A DNA stretch of 64,000 nt from the NCBI GenBank assembly GCA_028583405.1, contig CM053243.1, forward strand, positions 24,330,867 to 24,394,866. Reading direction: 5' to 3'. This DNA is from Pogonophryne albipinna (lineage: Eukaryota; Chordata; Actinopteri; Perciformes; Artedidraconidae). A program made the position numbers and the translations under genes. Positions within the stretch are counted from its first letter, which is position 1. Each line of letters opens with the position of its first letter. Positions 36,291-47,940 of the stretch are shown in pieces. The notes under the pieces were generated by a model. It did not search any database. It was not told where the DNA came from and saw only the letters and a list, made by a program, of their open reading frames with translations.

Positions 36291-36747
36291 CCTTCTCACC
36301 TTTTTCACCCCTGACCCGTTTTCATGCCTGATGTTACTTAGAAAGGTTAGCATGCGTGTTATCAATGTAAATTGTTATTTACAGCTTTAGCCACACCTTA
36401 ACAGCTACAGGAAAAAGTATTATGTAAGGCTCATAGCTGCTAACAATGATTCAATGAGGTAGTTTCTTCAGGTTCCCAAACAGTTGAGTTACTTCAACGG
36501 TTTGTGTTCTGTTGTACACTTTTATGTCGCATGGATTAGTTTGACAAAAGCATCAATATAGAGCCCTAATCCTGCCCTAAGAAAAGCTACATATTAATTG
36601 TTTTATTTGTTACTACATTATGAATAGTTGTGGGTTTATCATGTCCACTTTTCCTTTTTTATGGCTATGGACCTTTTGTGAAGTTTGAATTGAAAGTTTA
36701 ATATTTCTCTCTAACGTACGACGTATAATAAAAGATACACCTGAAGT

Positions 36748-37593
36748 CAAGGGTGTAACTTTGGTTTGAGAAGTGGGGGGGACACACAACAGGGGGTCCT
36801 CCGCAATGAAACATTGTTCTCAATTTAATTCCATTTCCTGCCTTTCTACAAATATATATTAGGGACTATGGTGTTAACTAATCCAAGAAAAATGTGTAGT
36901 GTATATAATGAGTGTGCAAACTTATCTATCCATAAACCTGTTTTATTTGTGATGACCTCACATCCTATAGGGGGGTCCGGGGGCATTTGATCATTTCAGT
37001 AAAAACTAACGTTCATATTTCTCTTTTTGATTATAATACTGATGAACGTTCAGAAAAAAGCACTTTGGCAACTTACCACATACGTTTTAAAATGCTTAAT
37101 AAGCACCGTAACTTTCATGATATCATTTCTCGGTCATAATCGGTTGTTTCCGTGAACGGCCGACTGTTGAGTGACGGCAAATGCTGCGGCTGCAATGCAT
37201 TGTGGGGCAGCATTTTCTCCTCTCCTTTCAGTAAGGGAGGTCCAGTGGTTCCTAAGCTAAAGGAGGTTATAAAGGAAGTTTGAAACCTCCTTTCCTTTCA
37301 TTTAGAGAATTGGAACGGCACTTATCATGGCTGCCACTGAGGGACTTCCGGGTCATTTCACTTGGTTAGGAAGGTTCCTAAGCTAAATGGACTATTGGAA
37401 CGCAACCTCTCTGTCTCTCTCACACAAAATGCGCTCCTGCCACACACACACAGACGCTCCTCCGTGACGATTACCACTTGCGTAAAAAAACAACAACAAA
37501 AAAACACATTTGAAAAGTGGGGGACACACAAACGGGATTTTGAAAAGTGGGGGGGATATGTCCCCCCTGTCCCCAGTGGAAATTACGCCCATG
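36748..37593. mobile_element. hAT-like MITE with 8-bp TSD upstream of ist1
   Basis: The ends CAAGGGTGTAA and the inverse of CATGGGCGTAA form the terminal repeat. The perfect 8-bp direct repeat CCTGAAGT flanks it (36740-36747, 37594-37601). Subterminal G-rich tracts (AAGTGGGGG, GGGGGACAC) are repeated near both ends. The element is 846 bp, non-coding, and its right end is about 150 bp from ist1 exon 1. Confidence 0.85.
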
Positions 37594-37679
37594 CCTGAAG
37601 TACTTTGATGTAGGCCTAAGTAGTAATAGTCATTTTTTAGCCTATAGGCCTACTCACAGTACGTGATCGTGTTTCGGTC

Positions 37680-37829
37680 ACCTGTCGTTGACGCCCGAAG
37701 ACCCGCCCCTCCAGAAAAAAATACCCATGACGTCACCACAGATCATCACGGAAGTGAACTAGACGACGAAACCAAACAGACAGAAACCCACATAAGTTGT
37801 TGTGGTGTACGCTTCACTAGCATTTACAG
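37680..37829 (+). promoter_or_regulatory. ist1: ist1 promoter and non-coding exon 1
   Basis: A perfect CRE palindrome TGACGTCA is at 37728-37735 and a GC box ACCCGCCCCTCC at about 37700-37711. No TATA box. The probable non-coding exon 1 runs from about 37741 to 37829, ending CAG before the donor GTGAGT. The exact cap site is inferred. Confidence 0.65.
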
Positions 37830-38439
37830 GTGAGTTACTGTCTCTTTATGATCCGTTTAACGTTTTTAAACTATCCAAGTGTTTTAACTACTTTGTGTGT
37901 CTGATACACTTGTTTTGTTTTTGCTAGCATTGTAGTGAGAGCTAGGTAGCTAACTGTGAGCACAAACGATAACAGAATAGACTGCTAACAAAGCAATTTC
38001 TAGTTAACAGTAAATGTAGGCCACACGGATACAGGGTTTCTAAACGTATAAGCAATAGTATGGATAATTCAGTTGATGACAAAAACTAAGAAATTAAATA
38101 GATAACATGTTAAAGATTAAAATAGCGTGACATAGGTAACGTGAGCTTCCCTAGCTGTTCGTCGCGTCGGGCTAAAGCTAACTGACATGAGCTGTCAAAC
38201 ATGTAGGTAGTTTGTGTTTGTTAACCTCCTGTTTTCGTTTGTGTGTTGGGGTTGTTTGGAGTAAATCTGCGCAGTCATAATGTTTCGATGATTTGGTCAT
38301 GCTCACATGATTAAGTGACTCACAGGATCAGAGTTAGGGGGCGAGGTCAGATGGATTCTTTAGGTTGACAATGGATGTATGGTTCCGTGTTTATTTTTTT
38401 AGCTATTCTCTTTGTCTCTACCGCAGATAGTCTATAATC

Positions 38440-41400
38440 ATGCTGGGAGGAGGTTTCAAAGCAGAGAGGCTAAGAGTCAACCTGCGTCTGGCCATTAACC
38501 GACTCAAACTCCTGGAGAAGAAGAAAAGTAAGTATTGTGCTGATTCAAAAACCTTGATTCTATTATTCCACAGTTGATGTGGAATGAGTGGTTTTATTTG
38601 TCTGTTCATCCATTTATTGACCGTGTACTTTCTCCAATTCACACATTTATAATGAAGCTGAGCTCGCTCAAAAGGCAAGGAAGGAGATTGCAGATTACCT
38701 GTCTTCTGGAAAAGATGAGCGGGCACGGATCCGTGTGGAGCACATCATCAGAGAAGACTATCTGGTGGAAGCCATGGAGATCCTGGAGCTTTACTGCGAC
38801 CTGCTTCTGACTCGCTTTGGCCTCATACAGTCCATGAAGTGAGTTTCTTACCAAAGAAGTGCACTATACTACTTTTATTTAACATACTGACGCACATTGT
38901 CCAGGAAGTGACCTCGATACGATAAAGACAAGCAATGACTCTACAGAAAAATAGTTGCCAACTATTTTGATAATCGAAGTAATTATTTTAATGCAATATA
39001 GGCATAAAACGCTTTTTCAACCTCTCAAAGACGGAGCTCATTGTGCTTTTCTCAGTTTGAACTGAATATTTCTGGGTTTTGGAATGACAAAAGAAGGAAT
39101 TTAAATAGAATCCCTTCTACTTTGGGAAACTGGGATGGACATTTTCACATTTTATCTGACATTTTTGGAACAAACAATTATTTTGTAAACTGGAGCCCTC
39201 AACTATGGAGAGTGTGAGGGTTACACTTAATAAAAAAATTGTTCAGGCTTCGTATTCTTTTGAACCCTTTATGTTCTTCCAATCAGGGAACTGGACCCAG
39301 GCCTACAGGAGGCAGTGTCCACCCTCATCTGGGCAGCACCTCGTATCCAGGCAGAGGTGTCTGAACTTAGAACTGTAAGTACTGTCTATACAAAACATGG
39401 TACCGATGGCAACACTATTTAACAAGCTCTGTTGTATTTTTTTACTGTTATGTCAATTCATGACATTTTTATCTCAGGTATCCGAGCAGCTCTGTGCAAA
39501 ATACAGCAAGGAGTACGGAAAACTGTGCAGGACAAACCAGATTGGCACAGTCAACGATAGGGTAGGCACTTTTTCCACTAACTGGCCATTAGTCTGTTCA
39601 AGAATGCATGAAATGCCTGGTATCTTTTTATCATCTGATCAACTATTTGATGTGTTTATAGCTGATGCACAAACTGGGTGTGGAGGCCCCGCCCAAGATC
39701 TTGGTGGAGCGCTACCTGATAGAGATCGCCAAGAACTATAATGTGCCGTATGAACCTGACGCCATGGTTCGCGTGAGTGATAAATAATCTCTTCTATAAT
39801 TCACTTTGAAAGATTAAGTCATGCATTTTGTTTATATTTACCCACTCATCCCCCCCTGTGTCCTGACAGCCTGAGGTGTCTCTCGGAGAGGAAGCAGACC
39901 TGATTGATGTGGACAATGACAGGAGGGGCGGTAGAGGAGGAGGTGGTGGTGGAGGAGGAGGAGGAGGAGGAGGAGGAGGAGGAGGAGGTTTCACTGTTCC
40001 TATGGGTGCCATGCCTATGCCTATGCCCATGCATATGCCCATGCCATCAGCATTCAACTATCCAACCCCCAAAGGAGCCGTAAGAGATTCAGTTAAAAGA
40101 CCCTGTTGTTTATTATTCTGTTTGTGAATTATATATTTGGGAGTGGAAAACCTGTAGGAGAACGATTGGCATCATGTATAAAATCCTCAATAATCGTCAT
40201 ATCCGCCAACGACGGGTTGCTATTAAACTCAAAAGTCTGAAATATACAATATTGCCTTGATAATTATTGTAAACTCAAAATAATTACTTAATACAACCAC
40301 TCATGACAAGATCATCATTTGGGTTTTTGCCATTCTCATAACTAGCTTTAGAAAGACATTTCACCCATATCATGAAAACTTTGCCTACCAGCCCACAATA
40401 CCGTTTAATGGAATTATTGGTGCTCAAAGCATTGAAGAAATACCTTTTAGAAACTCCTCTAAACTTGTTTTATTTCCAGGCTACTTAAAGTATTCAAACG
40501 ATATTTTTGAGGACAGGTTTTGGTATTTTCTTGAAAAAGTTTCCAGGCATTAATGATTATTGCAATGATGACGGTGACTGTGTAGCAATGTGACAAAGAA
40601 GTAGTTTACCAGTCGTCACTGTTCATCATTATCCCTTCTATCAGACTTGAACCTGACTCTTGTTTTCCTCCAGGAACCGTTTAATCCCATTGGAACCTAC
40701 AACAACTTCCAGCACCCTATGGGAGGAGGCCCGCCCCCTCAGCTGCCCACCTGCCCCCCCACATACGAGTCTGTAAGTGACAGAACCCCTCCCATCCCTT
40801 CCTGTACCCCCAGATGGACAGACGGGCAGGGCAGGGCATCACTCAGGGAAGAGCAGTTCATTCAGCTTGCTTACAGTTTTGCCTGTCCTCTACTTTACTT
40901 GACACTATTTTCTTCTAGGCCCAGGTCCTGCTTCATCTCTAAAGATGTAGTTAGCATGAAGTGCTTGTACTTCCCTTATTACTAACTGACTAACTGATCA
41001 GAGAGTGAGACTAAATTGAACAGATGAGTGTTAGGTGTGTTTTAAAGAAAGCTGACCCTAGCTACGTCCCTAAGCCTGTGAGACACAGTAAGGGGGATCA
41101 TTTCTTAAAAACCCTTTTCCCTTTTTGTTTTGTTTTCTTGCCGTTTCAATTCTTCGTTGTTACACACAATTGATAATTCCTTCTCAACACTAACACCGTA
41201 AATATTTACTTTATTTATTACAATATGAAGAGATACTTCTCTTAAATATTTTCCCTGTGTTTCAGATTGATGACCTAAATGTCAAACCTTTTCCTTCCCA
41301 GGCTGTAGGTGAGTTCTGCAAACAATCAGCAACAACTGTAGGATAAGACTGGAGATATTCTTTATGTTTGGTATTGTCAACAAATCAAAATAATCATTCA

Positions 41401-41895
41401 ATCCTAAATGTGTTCATTCCTTCTTTTTTTTAAAAATGGTTAAAGATATATAGACTTATTCGCACTAAACTATTTAACAAATGTTACTTAAATAAGAGTA
41501 GATTGTGTATTTGTTGGGAACAATATGCAGAAGCAGATTAACTGCCGTGATGAGTATTTCCTGCCGTAGGATTGTGTATGTATTTATGTACATGAATATA
41601 ATAAAAAAACCTAACTATAGATTAAATATTACTGATGTGTTTTTGGTCTCTGGCAGAAAGTCATAGAATTTCAGGCTGTGGCATCACAGGCAACAGAAAT
41701 TAAATTGAACACCATGTATTGCTCTCAGGTCCTGGCCCTTCATCTCAGATGTTTGACAACAACTCTCTCCCAGAACTCCCCTCGGTTCCCGACACACTCC
41801 CCAGTGCCTCTTTTGGCAAAAACACCACCAGCTCAGATGACATCGACTTTGATGACTTAACGCGGAGATTTGAGGAGCTGAAGAAGAAGACCTAA
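38440..41895 (+). CDS. ist1: IST1 homolog, ESCRT-III-associated factor
   Basis: Ten coding exons: 38440-38527, 38658-38838, 39287-39374, 39478-39561, 39662-39772, 39870-40079, 40674-40772, 41266-41308 and 41729-41895 (nine segments listed; a non-coding exon precedes), 356 residues (human about 364). The N-terminal Ist1 helical domain (MLGGGFKAERLRVNLRLAIN to NYNVPYEPDAMV) is CHMP-like. Then come a Gly-rich and MPMPMP linker, LPELPSVPDTLP, and a C-terminal MIM-like end DIDFDDLTRRFEELKKKT that binds MIT domains of VPS4, LIP5 and spastin. It acts with ESCRT-III in abscission and endosomal tubule scission. Exon 7 encodes an 18-Gly run (39936-39989), much longer than the human linker. Acceptors, donors and phases are all regular. 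Confidence 0.96.
39936..39989 (+). repeat. ist1: Coding (GGA/GGT)n microsatellite: 18-Gly tract of ist1
   Basis: Eighteen consecutive Gly codons, most of them GGA in a pure run, within ist1 exon 7. It is followed by a Met-Pro repeat encoded by ATGCCTATGCC-type units (about 40006-40050). A pure triplet run of this kind is prone to length change by slippage. Confidence 0.95.
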
Positions 41896-43377
41896 ATGCT
41901 ATATCACTGATTTATACAAATGCACACACTGAGCCTGTGCCGCCACCTAAACAGAACCCAACATGTTAAAGGTTCATGGCTCCGATATTAAGATTTGGAT
42001 ATTCCCCCCCTCCCATGGTAATATAACATAGATATTTAACATACCTCTATTCTTACCTCATTTGTATAAACATGACCTTGACAGTTAGCAAAAATCGAAC
42101 GACTCTTGGCAGTACCATTGAGTACCATATGTTTTACTTTCTTTCTGTAGGGCACATATTATATAGTTATGCAATCATATTGGTGTTGACCCCCGTTCAC
42201 TCCATTTAGAGTCACGCCAACTTTTATTATTTTCAAATTTGCCTGTGTAACATTTTATTTAACCAAACTTTTTAAATTGTTGCTTTTCCAAGGGGTCTGA
42301 AGAATATTTTGAAAACATGCCCTGATTCTTCTTTGCACATGCTCTGTTGCTGTGAACTTTGCCACTGTGTCGCACACTCCTGAATCAGACTAGTCAAACC
42401 AGCCCGACTTGCCGCCCCAGTTTCATGGGGAGGGGCCAATCACAATAACAAAAGCTAGAGCTTGTTTCCGAGGCAAGGCCCTTTATGAGTGTTGTGCAGT
42501 CAGTCAGTTTAAGCTGTGTAGAAAGCATATTTTGAAACACTCTACTTCTTCCAGGTTTATTTATATCAGAATAAGGACCTATGAGTCTTCCAGTTAAAGC
42601 CCAATGTGACGCCTTTCAAACATGTTACAGGTGTGGTGGGGCACAGATGTAAAGTGATAAAACAGTGTATGATAATCCTATCTACACGAACGATTGAACT
42701 GGAAAACAATAATTTAATTGTAGGGAGTTGTATAATATTTGACATATCTGTAAATCTCCAAATAGTTGTTTTGCTCCTTTGAATGCCTGTCCTACCAAAT
42801 ATCTGCCCCTTTTTTTATTGCTTAGTACTTAAGCCGTTTTTGTTTGTGTCCCATACTGTATGTGTTCCACTGCATTTGCCTTAGTTACCATTTTTCATCA
42901 GAGGCCTTGCCAGTCTATAGGATTATGCATGTGTTATCCATCAAGACTGGATACATATTTCCTGTTAGGATCAGATCACAAGTTGCTTTATTTGCTCTGC
43001 CCATGAACAACTCCCTAACTTCAGAATTTGATGAAAACTGCTGGTCAAGCAATAGAGATGTGCGTTGCAGGCTTTTGCAACACACCCAGCTCTTGCATGG
43101 CAAATTAATGGTGGCTTCTAATAAATGATTCAGTGATCTCTGGAAGTGAAGAAGAGCTTTATAAATTAAAGCTTTCCAGCTGGGTGATGGACACAGTTCA
43201 TGGATAGGTCTAACTTGTGTTGGCGGAGTATAAATATTAACACTAACAGAACTCTGATCTGCTCACTGTCTTTTCTATGTCTGACTGTTCTCTCATGTTA
43301 AACATTGAGACACACAATGGTGTCTGATCACAGAAATGATTAGTTTCCACTGTATACTGAAGTAACAATTGAATAAA
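41896..43377 (+). other. ist1: Probable long ist1 3' UTR
   Basis: No other gene is visible after the ist1 stop. The first strong AATAAA on the plus strand is at 43372-43377, giving a 3' UTR of about 1.5 kb if used. Upstream cleavage sites cannot be excluded. Confidence 0.5.
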
Positions 43378-44915
43378 AGATGATTTAGAACTGGAAGCTG
43401 GTACAATTTGTTTTTACTCTATGTTTACAACTTCCTGTTTATATTACTGTGATGTCAAATAACTACCAGTAGGGGTCCTTAGTGTAAAGGAAAACACTGA
43501 CCTAAAACAAACATTTACTTAATGTAAAACATAATGTGCTTTATGAGCTTTGGATTTTCTTAGTCAGATAATCTGTTTACCTTCTTTCTGTATCCTAATA
43601 GTCCCGTCTGGTCAATCCTGCATCATATTAAGACATGTTTACCTACTGAATATATGAAGATAAACTCAGCTGAAATCTTTAAGGGGCACACTTAAAGGGC
43701 AGCTTGGAAGATGGGAAATAGTGTCAACCATTAGCATTCTGGTCACTAAATTGAAATATTTTGACAATCAGAAATAGCTCCAAAGTTGAGATTGACTGTA
43801 TCTTTGTTCCTGATGATTAGCGCTCATTGTGTAATACAACATGTGGCTGACAATTGGCTTTTTTAGGATATTATTATGTCTTTACTCAGTACTGAGGGTT
43901 TGGTAGTCCACCTCAGACTTTTGGTTTACATTCCCAGGTCTGTTTGTGAAGTGGTGTCGGTGTGAATGAGCTGGACATTTTTTCCCCGAGAAAGGTCAAC
44001 CACTCTTCAGACTGTGCTTTGTTGAATATACAAATCAAGTTAGTTTACATGCCATGCACTTGACATGGTCTCTTTTCCCTCAAATGTATCCAACCTACCA
44101 GAAACAAGAGCTAGATGTTATTAGAGGTGTTTAAAATAAATTATTTGAGTTGACTGCCTCACATTATTTTTAGCATACGTCACATCACAATGACACCTAT
44201 CTGATTTGTGGCCCAGTGACAGACTGAGGTTTATGTTTAACCCAGCCAGGGAAAAGGGGCCAATGAAGCTTTTCTTTACCTTGTATACTTTTTGTTGTCA
44301 CTCCAGGCTCCTGAAACACATCATAAACTGACAAACGTATCATAACTATCTCAGAATACACAGCAGCATTGATGACGTCAGCTCCTCCTTCTGTTCAGTG
44401 ATGTATTGCAGCCAATTACTGTGGCATGAATGTGGTCGGGCTTCTCTGCTGAAACCTGTAAAGAAAAAAGATGGCTCCTGATACAGCAGGAGCTGGGAGC
44501 TGATGGGGAATTAATAATCCAATCCAATCCAACTTTATCTATAAAGCACTTTAAAACCTTCAGACCAAAGTGATGTACAGAGAAATACAAAAACACACAG
44601 TGCAACTCACAAATAAAAAGCAAGTATCATTTTTCTTTCAAGGTTATTCCACTGAAAGGATGCATTTTGCAAAATGGATAATCACAGGCTGGTTTTGTTG
44701 GAGAATGATCTAATCAGTGTTGAGATCATCATTATATAGTTTTAATATGGTGTGTACCTATCAGACTTCACAGACTTCCTGTCCAGTGCAGGGGATGGAA
44801 GCCCTCAGGCAATTGTCCAGATTGAATACTGATTGTGAATGATCAGACAGCAATCTTTTCTTTAGTTTTATTTTGGTGTTTTACATGAATTTTGATGCAA
44901 TTCTAGAGTCTAGAG
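43378..44915. other. Intergenic between ist1 and pkd1l3, repeats only
   Basis: No exon-like sequence. At about 44516-44590 the string (AATCC)n followed by AACTTTATCTATAAAGCACT is typical of the 3' end of a fish LINE (RTE-like tail), here a short fragment. Confidence 0.5.
44516..44590 (-). repeat. LINE 3'-end fragment
   Basis: AATCCAATCCAATCCAACTT followed by TATCTATAAAGCACTTTAAA. I know this arrangement as a dispersed teleost LINE tail with a pentanucleotide terminal repeat. No coding part is present. Confidence 0.55.
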
Positions 44916-46389
44916 CAGGGGTCTTCAACGTTTTTCAGGCCAGGGACCCCCAAACTGATGGAGAGCTGGAGCAGGGACCCCCCTACTATATGTATGGCAT
45001 ACAATTGTGTTTTATATTAAACGGGGCCTAGTGCCGTGTATAAACATAGCTACTCTGTTATTGTACATTCAATACTAAGCTATTCAAATAATACACAGGT
45101 TAATATATTTCAGAACTAGTTGTGCGTTGAGGGAGGCACTTACAAAACAAAAATTCCTCCTGCATTTCCTTATCATCGACAAAGCACACAAACGCCAGAA
45201 GCTGGGCGTCCTTAGACACATCTGTTAACTCATCTGTTGACTCGTCTAATTATAATGCAAATGCATCTGCCAACCTCAGCTTCTCTATCAGTTGCACCCT
45301 CACATCAGATGCCATCTCGTCTATACGGTGAGCTATGGTTGTGTCCGACACTGGAATGGTTTTCAGTTTGTTAATGTCAATATCATTCCCATACATTGTT
45401 TTACACATATCGGTTGCTGAAGGCAATATTAAATCCTCTGCAAGTTTGTATAGCTGTTTCTTCTGGGCAATCCGAAGAGCAATTTGATAAGAGCGTTTCA
45501 AAGCTAGCTCACCAACTTTGGCTGATTTTCTGATGAATATCTGTTGATCTTGGAGGGATTTGAGGCTAGCTTGGAAGTATTCAACAGGTTTGTCTTTTAA
45601 GTGGCTGTGTGTTGTCTCCAAGTGACGCTGCAGCTTTGATGGCTTCATAGGTTCATTTGAAAGAACAGTAGAGCAAATGGCACACATTGGAAATTCAATG
45701 CCATCTGTCTCCTTAAAGGTAAAACCAAACTTCAGATAATTATCTGCATATTTTCGGGTCTTCTCTCGTTTGCGCTTACCCTTATTAGCTGCTACATCAG
45801 CAGCAGGTTCCGCCTTGCCACTTGCATGTTCACTGGTGGTTTCTGAGGTGGATGGTATCTCTCTTGTGCTTGTGGATTTTTTTGGTCGAGTTACAAAACG
45901 ATCCATTTTTATATATATATATAATGTATGGTCTTCTCAATAATATTGCAGCGTGCGTCCTTGTGTCTGTGTCCTTAGTAAACTGGGGACTCAGCGTGTG
46001 TCATGCGGCCTCGTGATTGGCACAGCAGCGATAGGGGCGGGTCCTCCCCTTTGTGTACAGGAGGCCTGGTGGGACAGGTCCGGGGTAGTCTCCTGCCGTG
46101 AGTGAACCGGCGCCTAGCTTGAGATAGCTGAATGTGTGTAGCTGAATGTGTGCATTGCTGACTGAAAGATAACGTCTTCTGCCTCCATTTCTCTGTTCGC
46201 TACAATATGTTGGATTGATGTTAATGTGCATTTAAAGACATTTCAATTTGTGGGAAAACATTTTTTGGAAAATCTATTTTTTTTTAAGAAATCTAAAAAA
46301 TTGTCTAATCAACCAAAGATTTCGCGACCCCCCCTGCAGTACCTCCACGGACCCCCTGGGGGTCGCGGACCCCCTGTTGAAGACCTCTG
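44916..46389 (-). mobile_element. Buster-like hAT transposon, copy 2, internally deleted
   Basis: The termini are identical to copy 1 (CAGGGGTCTTCAAC / GTTGAAGACCTCTG). The perfect 8-bp TSD GTCTAGAG is at 44908-44915 and 46390-46397, again nnnTAnnn. Relative to copy 1 about 1.05 kb is missing: sequence matching copy 1 up to about 12031 continues directly at the equivalent of 13071, with ATTT at the joint in both parents (microhomology). The remaining transposase frame is only the N-terminal part, so this copy is non-autonomous. Confidence 0.94.
45250..45906 (-). pseudogene. N-terminal fragment of Buster-like hAT transposase
   Basis: An open frame of 218 codons from ATG 45906: MDRFVTRPKKSTSTREI, then a BED zinc finger (CAICSTVL...LQRHLETTHSHL) and the start of the RNase H-like region (RIDEMASDVRVQLIEKLRLADAFAL). 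It lacks the TGA that interrupts copy 1 after KGKRK. The catalytic and dimerisation regions are removed by the internal deletion. It may still encode a DNA-binding fragment, but there is no evidence of expression. Confidence 0.85.
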
Positions 46390-47940
46390 GTCTAGAGCAT
46401 TTGTTTCTGCTCTACAAGGACACAGATGACAGTGATAATAAGGAACATTTTCACTTTTACAATCACTTCATTTTAGATTTGATAAAAAATACTGGCACAA
46501 AGAAGTCTAATCAGCAACTAAAAGGTACTTTGCTTAACAGATGCTGAAGCTCAGTTTATCTGAAGTTTATCGGAAAGGCAAAAACTAATTTAAATCTAAT
46601 GTGTAGTTGTGAGTCCGATGATAGGGCCCCTGTATTATTAACTAAATAAAGAGATAAAAAAGATGATATGCATCAGTTTATTCAGTTTCACACATGTAAT
46701 ACGTACATAGTCACATCAATAAGTGTCATGTACATGCATGCAGTTAGTTTTGCTACGAAATCATTCGATTGAAGGACAGACTGAATCACATAGAAAGTCG
46801 GCATATGATGAGAATTCATGACATGCACATTCAGAACATATTACAGTGACACGAAGGTGGAATGAAAAAAGTGATCAATTTCCATACGTCCCACATATTA
46901 CATAAAAGCACCTTTGCACTCTAATAAAAGCCCATCTTTGTATGCAGTCAGACGCCACACTGCGATGACTAACAGCATTTAGGAGTTGCTTAATTCTAAA
47001 TATATCCATATTTTTCAAGTTACTATAAAGTTAATGATGTATTCTAACAATAAATATCGGAAGGATTGTTATAAATTCATGATAAAACGAGAAGGATTCA
47101 GTATTTCTCCCCATGGTAAGCATATGAAGTATTGTTTACAGAAATAATTTACCAATCAACTGCTCTACTAAAACCCAAACTTACACTTAGTAAACTTGGG
47201 TAAAATAACAATAAGAACAACATAAATACATATATTCTTTGTATTGTATAGAATATCTCTACATATATTCAATAACTCTAGCAGGGCTCCTATTGTATTA
47301 CGGATGAGTATGTTTACTTTATTGAAGACAGTTTGTCCCTCTTTAAAATAACCCAACGAGCTCATGATGTCTAGATTTTCAAAAGAAACACTATAAAATG
47401 CAAGAACAACAGTTATTTATTTAGCCATTTACCCTGACTAACCCTTTCAGAAAACATTCTCATGCATTGGGAACTCTGTAGACATACAAAACACCAGAAT
47501 TAATATTTCATTTAGAAAGTAAGAACTTCCAAAAAGTGGAAGAGTGTTTAAGAAGTCAGGTTGTCGTGGATCACAGCTGTGCCCAGAAGAAAAACAGCTT
47601 CTCTCGCTTAATGCAGCCTCCTCACAGCGAGTGTCTGCCAGAGTAGCGACCACACTTGATTTGTTGCTCTGGGAAATGGAGAGGACAGTAGTTAGACTCT
47701 CAGCACTTTACTGTGCTTTATCTGAAGGAAGGATACACTGATACACTACAGAGAGAGAAGTCAGTTGGGAGGAGCAGAAACTAAAAGGGTTTATATTTTA
47801 CAAAGCAAAGATTATGTTACCGTTTCATATGCGTCATTACATAACGGCGCTCTGCAGGTAACTACAATCTTTATAAACAATTCAGGATGAAAGCTGTGTC
47901 TGCTTTATAAATTATGAACAAGTAGTTTGGACTTAATCAT
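46390..47940. other. Intergenic, downstream of pkd1l3, no channel exons found
   Basis: I searched the minus strand here for the missing polycystin channel exons and found none. The sequence is AT-rich. A possible poly(A) signal for the minus strand (inverse TTTATT) is at about 47414-47420. Confidence 0.5.

Larger units (their letters stand above)
34376..36330. mobile_element. Composite inverted-repeat element carrying a minisatellite
   Basis: CAGGCATGAAAA at the left and TTTTCATGCCTG at the right are exact 12-bp inverted repeats. ATGTT lies directly outside both (34371-34375, 36331-36335) and could be a 5-bp target duplication. The 1955-bp interior includes a GC-rich segment near 34480, a nested copy of the AGTGGTGTAA-type repeat (34921-35830) with a 33-bp minisatellite, and the third CCCCGGACCCCCCTAGAGG repeat near 36260. 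No transposase is visible. Confidence 0.65.

Noticed and set aside
39794..40057. Minus-strand poly-Pro and poly-Ser frames
   Set aside because: Antisense shadows of the Gly-codon run in ist1 exon 7.
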